Part shown: positions 20,501 through 31,000 of the stretch, in pieces
Numbering within the stretch: position 1 is the first letter of the stretch
How the letters are laid out: each line of letters begins with the position of its first letter
Origin: Taeniopygia guttata
Taxonomy: Eukaryota; Chordata; Aves; Passeriformes; Estrildidae
NCBI RefSeq assembly: GCF_048771995.1
Contig: NC_133028.1
Coordinates: 1,580,001-1,644,000 of the forward strand
DNA: 64,000 nt
Reading direction: 5' to 3'
Position numbers and translations under genes: made by a program
Notes under the pieces: generated by a model
What the model was told of the DNA's origin: nothing
Database searches by the model: none
What the model saw: the letters and a program-made list of their open reading frames with translations, nothing else

Positions 20501-23500
20501 TTATCCCGCGGGTGGAACGGCTCCGGGGGCGGTGCCAGCGGGTGGGGGACAAAGTGCCACCCGCGGTGCCACCAACGTGTGGCACCTGCAGCTGCCACCG
20601 GCGCTGAGTCAGAGCCTCGTGGCCGGAATTCCATCCCAAATCCGGCGCTGCCTCCGGGGGCGGCCCTCGTGGTTTTCCCACCGCGTGACGAGGGGGGTGG
20701 CAGTGCCACCCACGGGGACACGCGGAGGGGTCCCTGGTGGGGCTGGGAAAAGAAGATCCCGCTTGTTTTTCCGGGATTTTAAAGGGATAAATCCCTTTAA
20801 AATTAATCCCCAGGATGGTTTTGGGGAGGGGGGTGGGGAAAGAGCTTGGAGCTCATCTCGGTTCCTTGGACACTTCCAGGGATACGGGGGCAACCACTGA
20901 AAATTTGGGAATTTCAGCCCAATTCCTTCCCAAAATCCCACCCCAAATGTCCCCATTCCCTCTGTCCCTGTCCTTAGTCCCTCTCCATCTCTCCTGGAGC
21001 CCCTTGAAGCTCTGGAAAGTTCTCCCTGCATCCTTTTCCGTCTTTTTGGGATGATCCCAGCCTCGGGGGGATTTTGGGAATTCCATCCTCTGAATCCTGG
21101 CCCCGGATTTTTTTTTTTTTTTTTTTTTTTTTTCCCCTCAGAGATCGTTCCCAGCTCTCTCCCTTCCCAAAATGGATTTTTCCAAGGCTCCGGAAGGCTC
21201 TGCTTTTTGTCATGACAGCAGAAAAATTCCATGGGAAGAGGCGCTCCAGCCTTTTCCAGGAACAGCTGGAAAAGCTCTCCCTGCTCCTGTGACATCCATG
21301 GGTCGTTATTCCCAGAATTTTGTCCCAAAATTCCATATTTTTCTTGGGTTTTTTGGGGGCAAAATCACCTTTTCCTGATTTATTTCTGAAATAATTCCTA
21401 TTATTTCCTAAATTAACTCCTATTTATTATTTCCTGACTATTTTAGGGCACAAATCCCTTCCCTCCAACACGGATTTAAGCGGGGGAATGTTTAGGATAC
21501 AATTCCCCCTCTCCAGGTGCTGTCCCCGCCTTCCTTGGGGACTCTCTACTGTCCCTTGTCCCCAAGGGGGGGGTGACAATGACACCCCAGCCGTGGTGTC
21601 ACCCCCATATCCCGCTTTTCCAGGTGGGATTCCTGAAGATCCTCCACAAGTACGAGATCACCTTCCAGCTGCCCCCCGTGCCCAACCTGGGCAAGGACGT
21701 TTGTCCCCTCCCTGTCCCCAACCCCAACCTGCGCATCATCAGCGTCACCTCCCTGCCGGAAGGTACCGTGTCCCCTCCTTGTCCCCAGTGTCCCCAGAGG
21801 GGGCAAGGCCACACCCAGGTGTCCCCTCAGTGTCTCGGCGAGATGACAATTCCTTGTCCTCAGGGTCCCTGATGTCCCCAAGCTCCGTTATTTTGTTGTT
21901 GTTGGGATTTTCCTTTCCTGGGGGACAGGGATCGCTCCAAGAGGTGCCACCCTCTACTTTGGGGACAATTGGGTGCTGCCACATCCATCCATGGGATTCC
22001 CGGAGCCTGGGGACAGCTGAGTGTCACCCTGGGTGGGGTGGCAGTTCCTTGGGGACACGGGCTCCGCTCTGAGGACACCACAGGTCCCCGAGGCCACCTC
22101 GGTCCCATCCCAGTTGTCCCACAGCCAATGGATGCTGTGTCCCACATCCCTGTCCCCTCGGGGCCATCGGTGTCACCTCCCAGCAGTGGGGACAGAGCTT
22201 TTCCCACCCACCACTGGCTCCATCCCAAAAAAGCTTTAGGGTTTGTTTGGAGATGCCCAACAGTGGTTGGGATCGGGATCAGGATCAGGATTAGGATCAG
22301 GGGTGGGGGGCTGGACCGGGATGGGGATCCGGGATTGGGGCTGGGATTGGAGCTGGGATCTGGACTGGGAATGGGATCAGAGCGGGATTGGAGCTGGGAT
22401 TGGGATTGGAGCTGGTATTGAGAAAGGAGCTGGGATCAGGACTGGAGCCAGGATTGGGATTGGAGCCAGAATCAGGATTGGAGCCAGGATTGGGATTGGA
22501 GCTGGGATCAGGATTGCAGCCAGGATTGGGATTGGAGCTGGGATCAGGATTGGAGATAAAATTGGGATTGGAGCTGGGATTTGGAGCAGGATTGGGATCA
22601 GAGCCGGAATTGGGGCTGGTATCAGGATTGGAGCCGGAATCGAGATTGCAGTTGGGTCGGGACTGGAGCCAGGATCAGGATTGGAGCTGGGATTGGGACT
22701 GGAGCTGGGATTGGGATTGGAGCTAGGATCAGGATTGGAGTTGGGATCAGGATTGGAGCTGGGATTGGGATTGGAGCTGGGATTGGGATTGGAGCTGGGA
22801 TCGGGACTGGAGCCAGGATTGGGATTGGGATTGGAGCTGGGATCAGGATTGGAGCTGGGATCTGGATTGGGATTGGGATTGGGATCAGGATTGGAGCTGG
22901 GATTAGGATTGGAGCTGGGATTGGGATTGGAGCTGGGATTAGGATTGGATCTGGGATCGGGATTGGAGCTGGAATCAGGATTGGAGCTGGGATCAGGATT
23001 GGAGCAGGGATTGGGATTGGAGCTGGGATTGTGATTGGAGCTGGGGATCGGGATTGGAGCTGGGATTGTGTTTGGAGCTGGGATCGGGATTGGAGCTGGG
23101 ATTGGGATTGGAGCTGGGATCGGGATTGGAGCTGGGATCGGGATTGGAGCTGGGATTGGGATTGGAGCTGGGATCGGGATTGGAGCTGGGATCAGGATTG
23201 GAGCTGGGATCGGGATTAGAGCTGGGATCGGGATTGGAGCTGGGATTGGGATTGGAGCTGGAATCAGGATTGGAGCTGGGATCAGGATTGGAGATAAAAT
23301 TGGGATTGGAGCTGGGATCGAGACCGGGATTGGGATCAGAGTGGGATTGGAGCTGGTATCAGGATTGGAGCAGGAATCGGGATTGCAGCTGGGATCGGGA
23401 CTGGAGCTGGGATTGGGATTGGAGCTAGGATTGGGACCAGGTTTGGAGCCATGATTGGGATGGGAGATGGAATTGGGATTAGGATTGGATCTGGGATCAG

Positions 23501-24831
23501 GATTGGAGATAAAATTGGGATTGGAGCTGGGATTGGGATTGGAGCTGGGATTGGGTTTGGATCTGGGATCAGGGTTGGAGATAAAATTGGGATTGGAGCT
23601 GGGATCGGGATTAGAGCTGGGATCGGGACTGGAGCCAGGATTGGGATTGGGATTGGGATTGGAGCTGGGATCAGGATTGGAGCCAGGATTGGGATTGGAG
23701 CTGGGATCAGGATTTGAGCTGGGATCAGGATTGGAGATTGGGATTGGGATTGGGATCAGGATTGGAGCTGGGATCGGGATTGGAGCCAGGATTGGGATTG
23801 GGGCCGGGATTGCAGCTGGGAGTTCAGGGAGGGGAGGGAAAGTTCAGGGAGGTGCAGGCAGGCACAGGCAGGGTGGGAAAGGTTCAGGGAGGGCAGGGAA
23901 AGTTCAGGAAGGCAGAGGCAGCATGAGGAGGGCACGGGCAGGATGAGGATGGCACGGGCAGGGTGAGGAGGGCACGGGCAGGGTGAGGAGGGCACGGGCA
24001 GGGCTCCAGCAGCTTCTCGGTGTCCCCGGTGCCAGGGCACAACGTGCGCTGCGAGTACACAGCGCACAAGGAGGGGGTGCTGAAGGAGGAGCTGCTCCTG
24101 GCCGGACACAGCCCCACCCACATCAAGGTCACCGTCCAGGCCCGGGTCATGGGTAAGGGGCTCTGGGAGGGGGTCCTGGGGTCCCTCCCCGTCCCCTTCC
24201 CCCCACCCCAGGCCCAGCCACTCTTCCCAGTTGTCCCAGTTCAGGCGTGGCGCTGTCCTTGCTGAGGAATTACCCAAAACGGGTGATTTCATCCCAAAAA
24301 TTCCCCAGCCTGGGGGTTGAGGAGAGCCCTGGGAAGGGGTGAAGGGAGGGGGTAAGGGGTGACCCCAATGTCCCCGGGGTTCCTGTGCTTGGCTGGGTTC
24401 CCCCCGTTTGTCCCTGGGACCCCCAGCTTGTCCCTGGGATGTCCCCTTTGTCCCTGGAACCCCTTTTCCATTGGCACCTCCCCCATCCCTGGGACCCTCC
24501 CTAAAAACCCCAATACCCCCTTGCTCCCCGTGTCCCCCACCCCATATCCCAGCCACCCCCAGCCCCCTGCGATTGTCACCACAGCGGTGACACAAGGGAC
24601 AGCACATCCCCCACCCACCCGGGCCCAACATTGCTGGGATGAACCAACCCCTGCGAGCCTAAAAACCCCCCAAAACCCCTTAAAAAGGGACAGCGAGCTG
24701 TCCCCGAGCCACGTCCCCCGATGTCCCCAGACCGCCACCACGGGACGCCGATGCTCCTGGACGGGGTGCGCTGCGTGGGAGCCGAGCTGGAATACGACTC
24801 GGAGCAGAGCGACTGGCACGGCTTCGACTGA
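17538..24831 (+). CDS. ADISSP: C20orf27 homologue (adipose-secreted signaling protein), five coding exons
   Basis: Exons 17538-17556, 20071-20225, 21624-21762, 24036-24152 and 24731-24831 give 176 aa; the human protein is 174 aa. Clear matches are HVHFQEQLHDSAVMVTQ, VGFLKILHKYEITFQLPPV, CEYTAHKEGVLKEELLLA, KVTVQARVMDRHHGTPMLLD and the C-terminus CVGAELEYDSEQSDWHGFD. It is a small beta-rich protein family of poorly known mechanism; the mammalian member is reported as an adipose-secreted factor, yet I see no N-terminal signal peptide here. The start is set by MATAGKGSKGKG matching the mammalian N-terminus. Odd point: EGTQGHPQ/EGTQGHVH in exon 2 is an in-frame duplication of an 18-base segment. 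The gene follows SPEF1 and converges on HSPA12B as in human. Confidence 0.95.
17910..18625. repeat. AATCCCAGATCC minisatellite
   Basis: Units of about 18-40 bp such as CCCACAAATCCCAGATCCAG, in C20orf27 intron 1. Confidence 0.87.
18975..19015. promoter_or_regulatory. Three phased CGGCTCATTAA sites
   Basis: CGGCTCATTAA starts at 18975, 18990 and 19005, exactly 15 bp apart. ATTAA cores are homeodomain-type sites. Two GACAATCTGCTG copies follow at about 19076 and 19099. It lies in C20orf27 intron 1 within otherwise unique GC-rich DNA. Confidence 0.5.
19320..19990. repeat. Four copies of a ~150-180-bp repeat
   Basis: Units begin near 19320, 19467, 19650 and 19827 with GAGTCTGCCGAGCCTGGGGA and end with CTTGTCCTAAGGACATCA. 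Each also holds internal CTTGGGGACA repeats. Confidence 0.85.
20071..20225 (+). CDS. ADISSP: C20orf27 coding exon 2
   Basis: Acceptor TCACCTGCAG; encodes SKGKGTGVRFTPEGTQGH to DGHFLVK. Donor GTGGGG at 20226, phase 0. Confidence 0.93.
20866..21050 (-). mobile_element. CR1 LINE fragment, antisense
   Basis: Contains CTTGGACACTTCCAGGGAT and AGTCCCTCTCCATCTCTCCT, the reverse complement of CR1 3' sequence. Diverged. Confidence 0.65.
21108..21133. repeat. Poly(T) run
   Basis: 26 consecutive T in C20orf27 intron 2. Confidence 0.95.
21624..21762 (+). CDS. ADISSP: C20orf27 coding exon 3
   Basis: Acceptor CTTTTCCAG; encodes VGFLKILHKYEITFQLPPVP to ISVTSLPE. Donor GTACCG at 21763, phase 1. Confidence 0.94.
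22262..23825. repeat. GGGATTGGAGCTGGGATC minisatellite, 1.5 kb
   Basis: 18-bp GGGATTGGAGCTGGGATC/A units, in frame as six codons, so long Gly/Ile/Leu-rich frames appear. A higher-order block with GGAGATAAAATTGGGATT recurs near 22550, 23290, 23505 and 23578. It fills C20orf27 intron 3. Confidence 0.92.
23830..24005. repeat. GGGCAGGGTGAGGAGGGCAC repeat
   Basis: Several copies just upstream of C20orf27 exon 4. Confidence 0.8.
24036..24152 (+). CDS. ADISSP: C20orf27 coding exon 4
   Basis: Acceptor GTGCCAG; encodes HNVRCEYTAHKEGVLKEELL to KVTVQARVM. Donor GTAAGG at 24153, phase 1. Confidence 0.95.
24731..24831 (+). CDS. ADISSP: C20orf27 coding exon 5
   Basis: Acceptor TGTCCCCAG; encodes DRHHGTPMLLDGVRCVGAEL to DWHGFD and TGA at 24829-24831. 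Confidence 0.96.
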
Positions 24832-25241
24832 CCCCAAACCCCACCCCGGGGGACCCCAAAGTCCCCAAAAGCACAAGGACGGTCCCCAAAGCGGGTGGGG
24901 AGCACCCCCTTGTTGCTGCTGCCGCTGCTTCGCCCTCACCCCGCAGCCCGGGGGGGTTTTGGGGGAATTGTGCCTCTTGGGGTGGGAATCTTCCTCTTCT
25001 CTGGGGTGGGCCAGGAATTTTGCCTGTGGAATGTGGGGTGGGAGCGGGGAGTCCCCCGTGGTTTCGGGGTTGGGGCCGTGCCCCCCAGCCGTGTCCTTGT
25101 GTTGCTGCCAGCGCCTCTTTTTTGGGTTTTTTCTCCGATTTTTCTCCAATTTTTCCTGGTTTTTTCCCCCTCTTTTCCCATTTTTTTTCTCCTCGTGGTA
25201 CAAGGACCAGGAGCAGTTTCAGGAAGTTTTATGTGCCTACA

Positions 25242-25273
25242 CATATACATATATATATATATATAAATATAAA
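25242..25273. terminator. AT-rich 3'-end region between convergent genes
   Basis: A (TA)n run with AATATA and TATAAA variants at 25266-25273 on the plus strand; CATAAA is on the minus strand near 25228. These are weak poly(A)-like signals for C20orf27 and HSPA12B. No AATAAA was found nearby. Confidence 0.35.
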
Positions 25274-25599
25274 GATATCTTATATGCCTGGAGGGGGTTA
25301 AAGTACAAAATCCCACCTCGGGAAGGAGGAAAATCCCACTGGGAATGGGCTGGGAGCCCAAATCCCCTCCATGAACCTGCCCAGAGGGACAGGGGACAAC
25401 CCCAGGTGGACAATCCCAAATAGTCCTGGATGGGGGATGGGGAAGGGTCATGAGGGAAATTCCAGTTAAAGTGGGGCTGGGAGAGGATGGGGGGCAGGGA
25501 CTGGGGTCCCCAGGATAAGTGGGGGGTCTCAGTCTAGGAGGAAATCGATGGTGCCAGGTCCTGGTGTGGTGCCCACAGTGACAGGAGGTCTCAGCTGGG

Positions 25600-27427
25600 G
25601 TGGAAATTGATGGTGACAGCTCCAGGAAGGTCTCAGTTGGACACGAATTCCATGGTGGCATCTCCGGGAAGGTCTCAGTTGGACAGGAATTCCATGGTGG
25701 CATCTCCAGGAAGGTCTCAGTTGGACAGGAATTCCATGGTGGCATCTCCAGGAAGGTCTCAGTTGGACAGGAATTCCATGGTGGCATCTCCAGGAAGGTC
25801 GCAGTTGGACAGGAATTCCATGGTGGCATCTCCAGGAAGGTCTCAGTTGGACAGGAATTTTATGGTGGCATCTCCAGGAAGGTCTCAGTTGGACAGGAAT
25901 TCCATGGTGGCATCTCCAGGAAGGTCTCAGTTGGACAGGAATTTTATGGTGGCATCTCCAGGAAGGTCTCAGTTGGACAGGAATTCCATGGTGGCAGCTC
26001 CAGGAAGGTCTCAGTTGGACAGGAATTCCATGGTGGCAGCTCCAGGAAGGTCTCAGTTGGACAGGAATTTCATGGTGGCATCTCCAGGAAGGTCTCAGTT
26101 GGACAGGAATTCCATGGTGGCATCTCCAGGAAGGTCGCAGTTGGACACGAATTCCATGGTGGCAGCTCCAGGAAGGTCTCAGTTGGACAAGACGTCCATG
26201 GTGGCAGGTCCCAGAGGTCCCCTAATGTTGGCGGGGTCTCAGCTGGAGATGAAGTTGATGGTGGCAGCTCCTGGGGGTGTCCCCACAATGACAGGGACTC
26301 TCAGTTGGACAGGATTCAGTGGTGGGAGATCCCAGGATGGCCTCAGTTGAAGATGAAGTCAGTGGTGGCATCTCCCAGTGGTCCCCACAATGGTGGTCCC
26401 AATGTCAGTTGGACAAGAAGTCCATGGTGGCATCTTCAGGGAGGTCTCATTTGGACAGGAAGTCAATGGTGGCAGCTCCCACGAGTGTCCCCACAATGAC
26501 AGGACTCTCATTTGGAGATGAAGTTGATGGTGGCAGGTCCTGGGATTGTCCCCACAATGGCAGGGACTCTCATTTGGACAGGAAGTTGATGGTGGCATCT
26601 CCCAGGGTGACCCCACAATCACAGCATCCCTCAGGTGGAGATGAAGTCCATGGTGGCATCTCCAGGAGGGTCTCAGATGGACAGGAAATCAATGGTGGCA
26701 GATTCCAGGGATGTCTCCACAATGCCAGTGCCTCTCAGTTGGACAGGAAGTTGATGGTGGCAGGTCCTGGGAGTGTCCTCGTGATGACAGAGGGTCTCCA
26801 TTGGAGATGAATTCAATGGTGGAGTCTCCAGGAAGGTCTGAGTTGGACAGGAAATCGATGGTGGCACATCCTGGGCAGTCCCAATTGGACAGGAAGTTGA
26901 TGGTGGCACATCCTGGGTAGTCCCAATTGGACAGGAAGTCGATGGTGGCACATCCTGGGTGGTCCCAGTTAGACAGGAAGTCCATGGTGGCACATCCTGG
27001 ACAATCCCAGTTGGACAGGAAGTCAATGGTGGCACATCCTGGACAATCCCAGTTGGACAGGAAGTCAATGGTGGCACATCCTGGGCAATCCCAGTAGGAC
27101 AGGAAGTCAATGGCGGTGGCACATCCTGGGTAGTCCCAGTTGGACAGGAAGTCGATGGTGGCAGGTCCTGGGAGTGTCCTCATGATGACAAAGGGTCACA
27201 GTTGGAGATGAATTCAAAGGTGGAATCTCCAGGAAGGTCTGAGTTGGACAGGAAGTCGATGGTGGCACATCCTGGGTAGTCCCAGTTGGACAGGAAGTTG
27301 ATGGTGGCACATCCTGGACAATCCCAGTAGGACAGGAAGTCAATGGTGGAAGGTCCTGAGCATGTCCCCATGATGGCAGAGGGTCGCAGTTGGAGATGAA
27401 TTAAATGGTGGAGTCTCCAGGAAGGTC
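25600..27427. repeat. Minisatellite derived from the HSPA12B coding tail
   Basis: 42-bp units, regular at 25610-26210, looser to 26640, regular again to 27430. On the minus strand they read as variants of ACCATCGACTTCCTGTCCAA followed by GACCTTCCTGGAG or a diverged spacer. The first part equals the last HSPA12B codons (ATIDFLSN). In many distal units the TGA has become TGG, so one minus frame reads [10 protein letters not shown] repeatedly. The array would form the HSPA12B 3' UTR. Open frames of up to 299 codons are artefacts. Confidence 0.9.
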
Positions 27428-28068
27428 TCAGTTGGACAGGAAGTCGATGGTGGCCCTCACACTACGCGCCGTGCTCATGTCCAGCGCCGTCACCTTGATC
27501 TCGGTGTCCCCGAACTGCATGCTGGTGCGGATCTCGCGCCGGCCCCGCGCCGGGCCCGCGTCCCCCACGTCCCCCAGCTCCAGGCTGATGGTGCCGCACT
27601 TCCTGACACCGGGGTCAGTGATGTACACCACGTCATCGGTGTCACAGCAGTAGATGTTGATGATGGTCCGGCGCTGGCCGGGCCGTGCCGGGCAGTAGCT
27701 CCGCTGGACCACCTCACCCAACGCCACCGACTGGTCCACGGTGACGAACTTCTCGAAGATGTCGGTGCACCAGTTCTTGCCCTCCTTGACCAGCAGCTTC
27801 TCCCGCGGGTGCTTGCCCTCCACGAACTTGTTGAGGACCCCCACGCCGTAGGTGAGCGGGGAGCGGCGCACCCGCACCACGCCGGGGTCCAGGCCGAAGA
27901 GCACGGCCCCTTTGAGGATGGTCAGCCCCACGTCCTGCGGGACGATGACGCGGCAGCGGTGGCCGAAGGCGGCCTGCACCGCCCGCTGCAGCATGGCCGA
28001 CTCGGCGAAGCCGCCCACCAGGAACAGGAATTTGATGCCGTGGACCTCGGGTTTCTTCAGGAGGGTGT
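27428..28068 (-). CDS. HSPA12B: HSPA12B coding exon 12 (last)
   Basis: Acceptor CCCACTCCAG; encodes [20 protein letters not shown] (adenosine motif) to [10 protein letters not shown] and TGA (27430-27428). The end of this exon is the seed of the adjoining minisatellite. Confidence 0.97.
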
Positions 28069-31000
28069 CTGGAGTGGGGATAAAAGGGGAGGTTTGGAGG
28101 GTTGGGATGGTGGAGAAGGGGTGTGGGGAAGGGATGGGGGTGATGGGGGGGCCAGGGATGAGGGGAGCCCAGGAATGGGGGCAGTTCCAGGGATGGAATG
28201 GGGCTGAGGGACAGGGAGGGTTCCAGGGATAAAATGTTTCCAAGGAAAAGGGGAATTCCAGGGACAAGGAAGAGTTCCAGGCACAAGGGAAATTCCAGGG
28301 ACAAGGAAGAGTTCCAGGGACAAGGGAGGGTTCCAGGGATAAAAGGTTTCCAGGGACAAGTGGAATTCCAGGAACAAGGGAGGGTTACAGGGACAATGGG
28401 GGTTCCCAGACAAGGTGGGTTACAGAGACAAGGGCTGGTCCTAGGAACAAGGGTGGTTCCAGGGATAAAAGGTTTCCAGGGACATGGGGAGTTCCAGGGA
28501 CAAAAAATGGGGGATCCAGGAATGGGGAATTCCAGGGACAAGGTGGGTTCCAGAGACAGGAGTGTCCCAGGGGACAAAAAGGGTTCCAGGAACAGGGAAG
28601 GTCCCGTGGATGGGGGGGGCGGGGGGGGGGGGAAGGGGTCCCAGGCACAGCAGGGTCCCAGGGATAGGAGTGGAGTCACCAGGACAAAGGGGATCCCAGG
28701 GTGTGGGATTGTCCCAGGGATGAGGGAGATGTCTCAGGGAGAGATGGTCCCAAGGATGGGGGGCTCATAGGGACAGGGATGGTCCCAGGGACAGGAACGA
28801 TTCCAGGGATGAATGGGCTCCCAGGAGTGGGGGGCATCCCCCAGGGGATGGGAATGATCCCAGGAATGGAGGGCTCCCAGTAACAGGGAAGATCCCAGGG
28901 ATGAGGAGTGATCCCAGGGACAGGGGGTGGGACAGAGACAGGGGTTCCCCATGGATGGGCGTGCCCCCAGGCCCCACCGATGTGCTGGATGATGTGGGTG
29001 ATGGTTGGCTGGAACAGCTCGTTCATGGCCTCGGGGGACATCCGCAGCATCCCTTGGGACGACCACTTCACCAGGTTGACACTGGGGACAGACAGAGGAC
29101 CCAAGGGTGACCGGGGACTCCCACCTGGTCCTTCCCTGTCCTCTCCGCTCCCACACCTCCACCCCTATGCCACCTTTTCCTCCCTCTCCTGCCCTTTCCT
29201 ACCCCAACGTCACTCCCACCGCGTCCCCACGCTCCCAAGGCGTTCCCAGCCCGTGTCACCCCTCACTTGCTCTTGCGGAGCGCAGTCTCGACGTTGTGGC
29301 CACGGTGTTTGCGGTAGAAGTCGATGAAGGAGAAGGGCAGGGAGATGTTGAGGGGGCTGGAGCGGCTCGGGGCGGCCGCGCGCTTCCGGGCCTCGAAGGC
29401 GATGGTCAGGTCCACCCAGGCTGCCGGACGCTTGGCCTTGAAGGTGGCGATGAAATCGTCCCCGAAGATGTGGCACAGAAGCTTCTCGAAGGCCAGGTCC
29501 ACGCCCACGGCCCCGTAGGGACCTCCTGAGGGACCAGGGTGGGGTCAGGAGGTGGCCCTGTGGTAGCCATGTCCCCATGGCAGCCATGTCCCCCATCACC
29601 GCATTCTCCCACATCTCCATGTCCCCGTGCCCCACACATTCCCATGTCCCCGTGTCCTCCATCCCCGTGTCCCCATGGCACCCACACCCCCACATCCCCC
29701 ATCCCCGTGTCCCCATGTCTCCTATGTCCCCCATCCTGATGTCCCCATGTCCCCCATGTCCCCCCCAACACCATATCCCCACATCCCCCACATTCCCATG
29801 CCCCCATGTCCTTCATCCCCACGTCCTTGTCTCCCCCATGTCCCCCATGTCCTCAGCTCCCCACACATCCCCATGGCACCTCTGTCACCATGTCCCCATG
29901 ACCCTCATCCCGATGTCCTTCTGGCATCCATGTCCCCAAGTCCCCCACACGCCCCTGTCCCCCACACCCACCCTCCCCATCCTCCCTGCCCCATCTTGTC
30001 CCCCTAATCCACCCCTGTCCCCCCTGTCCCCCCAGCCCGTCCCCCCTTCCCTCTGTCCCCTCTCTGTCCCCTCGACTCGCTGCACTTCTCCCCGCCGCCA
30101 CCAGGTGGCGCCACAGCCCCACCCACCACCCATTCGTGGGGCGGGGGAGGCCCTGTCCGGATTTGGTGTCCCAGCCCGGATTTGGTGTCCCAGCCGAGGT
30201 TTGGGGTCCCAGCCCGGGTTTGGGGTCACAGCCCGGGTTTGGGGTCCCAGCTGGTGTTTGGGGTCCCAGCTGGTGTTTGGGGTCCCAGCTCGGGTTTGGG
30301 GTCCAGCCGGGGTTTGGGGTCCCAGCCCGGGTTTGGGGTCACAGCTGGTGTTTGGGGTCCCAGCTGGTGTTTGGGGTCGCAGCCAGGGTTTGGGGTCCCA
30401 TCCCGGGTTTGAGGTCCCACCCGAAGTTTGGGGTCCCAGCCAGGATTTGGGGTCCCAGACCGGATTTGGGGTGTCAGCTCGGGTTTGGGGTCCCAGCCCA
30501 GATTTGGGGTCCCAGCTCGGGTTTGGGGTCCAGCCGGGGTTTGGGGTCCCAGCCCGGGTTTGGGGTCACAGCCGAAGTTTGGGGTCCCAGCCAAGATTTG
30601 GGGTACCAGCCCAGGTTTGAGGTCCCTGCCCAGATTTGGGGTCCCAGCTCGGGTTTGGGTCCCAGCCCAGATTTGATGTCACAGCCTGGATTTGGGGTCC
30701 CAGCCCAGATTTGGGGTGTCAGCCCGGGTTTGGGGTCCCCACCAGGGTTTGGGGTCCCAGCTCGGGTTTGGGGTCCCTGTCTGGATTTGGGGTCCTAGCC
30801 AGGATTTAGGCTTCCAGCCAGGATTTGGAGTCCCAGCCCGTGTTTGAGGTCCCTGCCAGGGTTTGACGTGCCAGCCGGTGTTTGGGGTTCCAGCCTAGAT
30901 TTGGGGTCCCAGCCAGGATTTGGGGTCCCAGCCCGGATTTGGGGTCCCAGCCCGGGTTTGAGGTCCCTGCCCGGATTTGGGGTTTCTGCAGGTGTTTGAA

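Noticed and set aside
22243-23454. Gly/Ile/Leu-rich frames resembling a structural or antifreeze-like protein
   Set aside because: They are in an intron of C20orf27 and come from an 18-bp repeat without stops.
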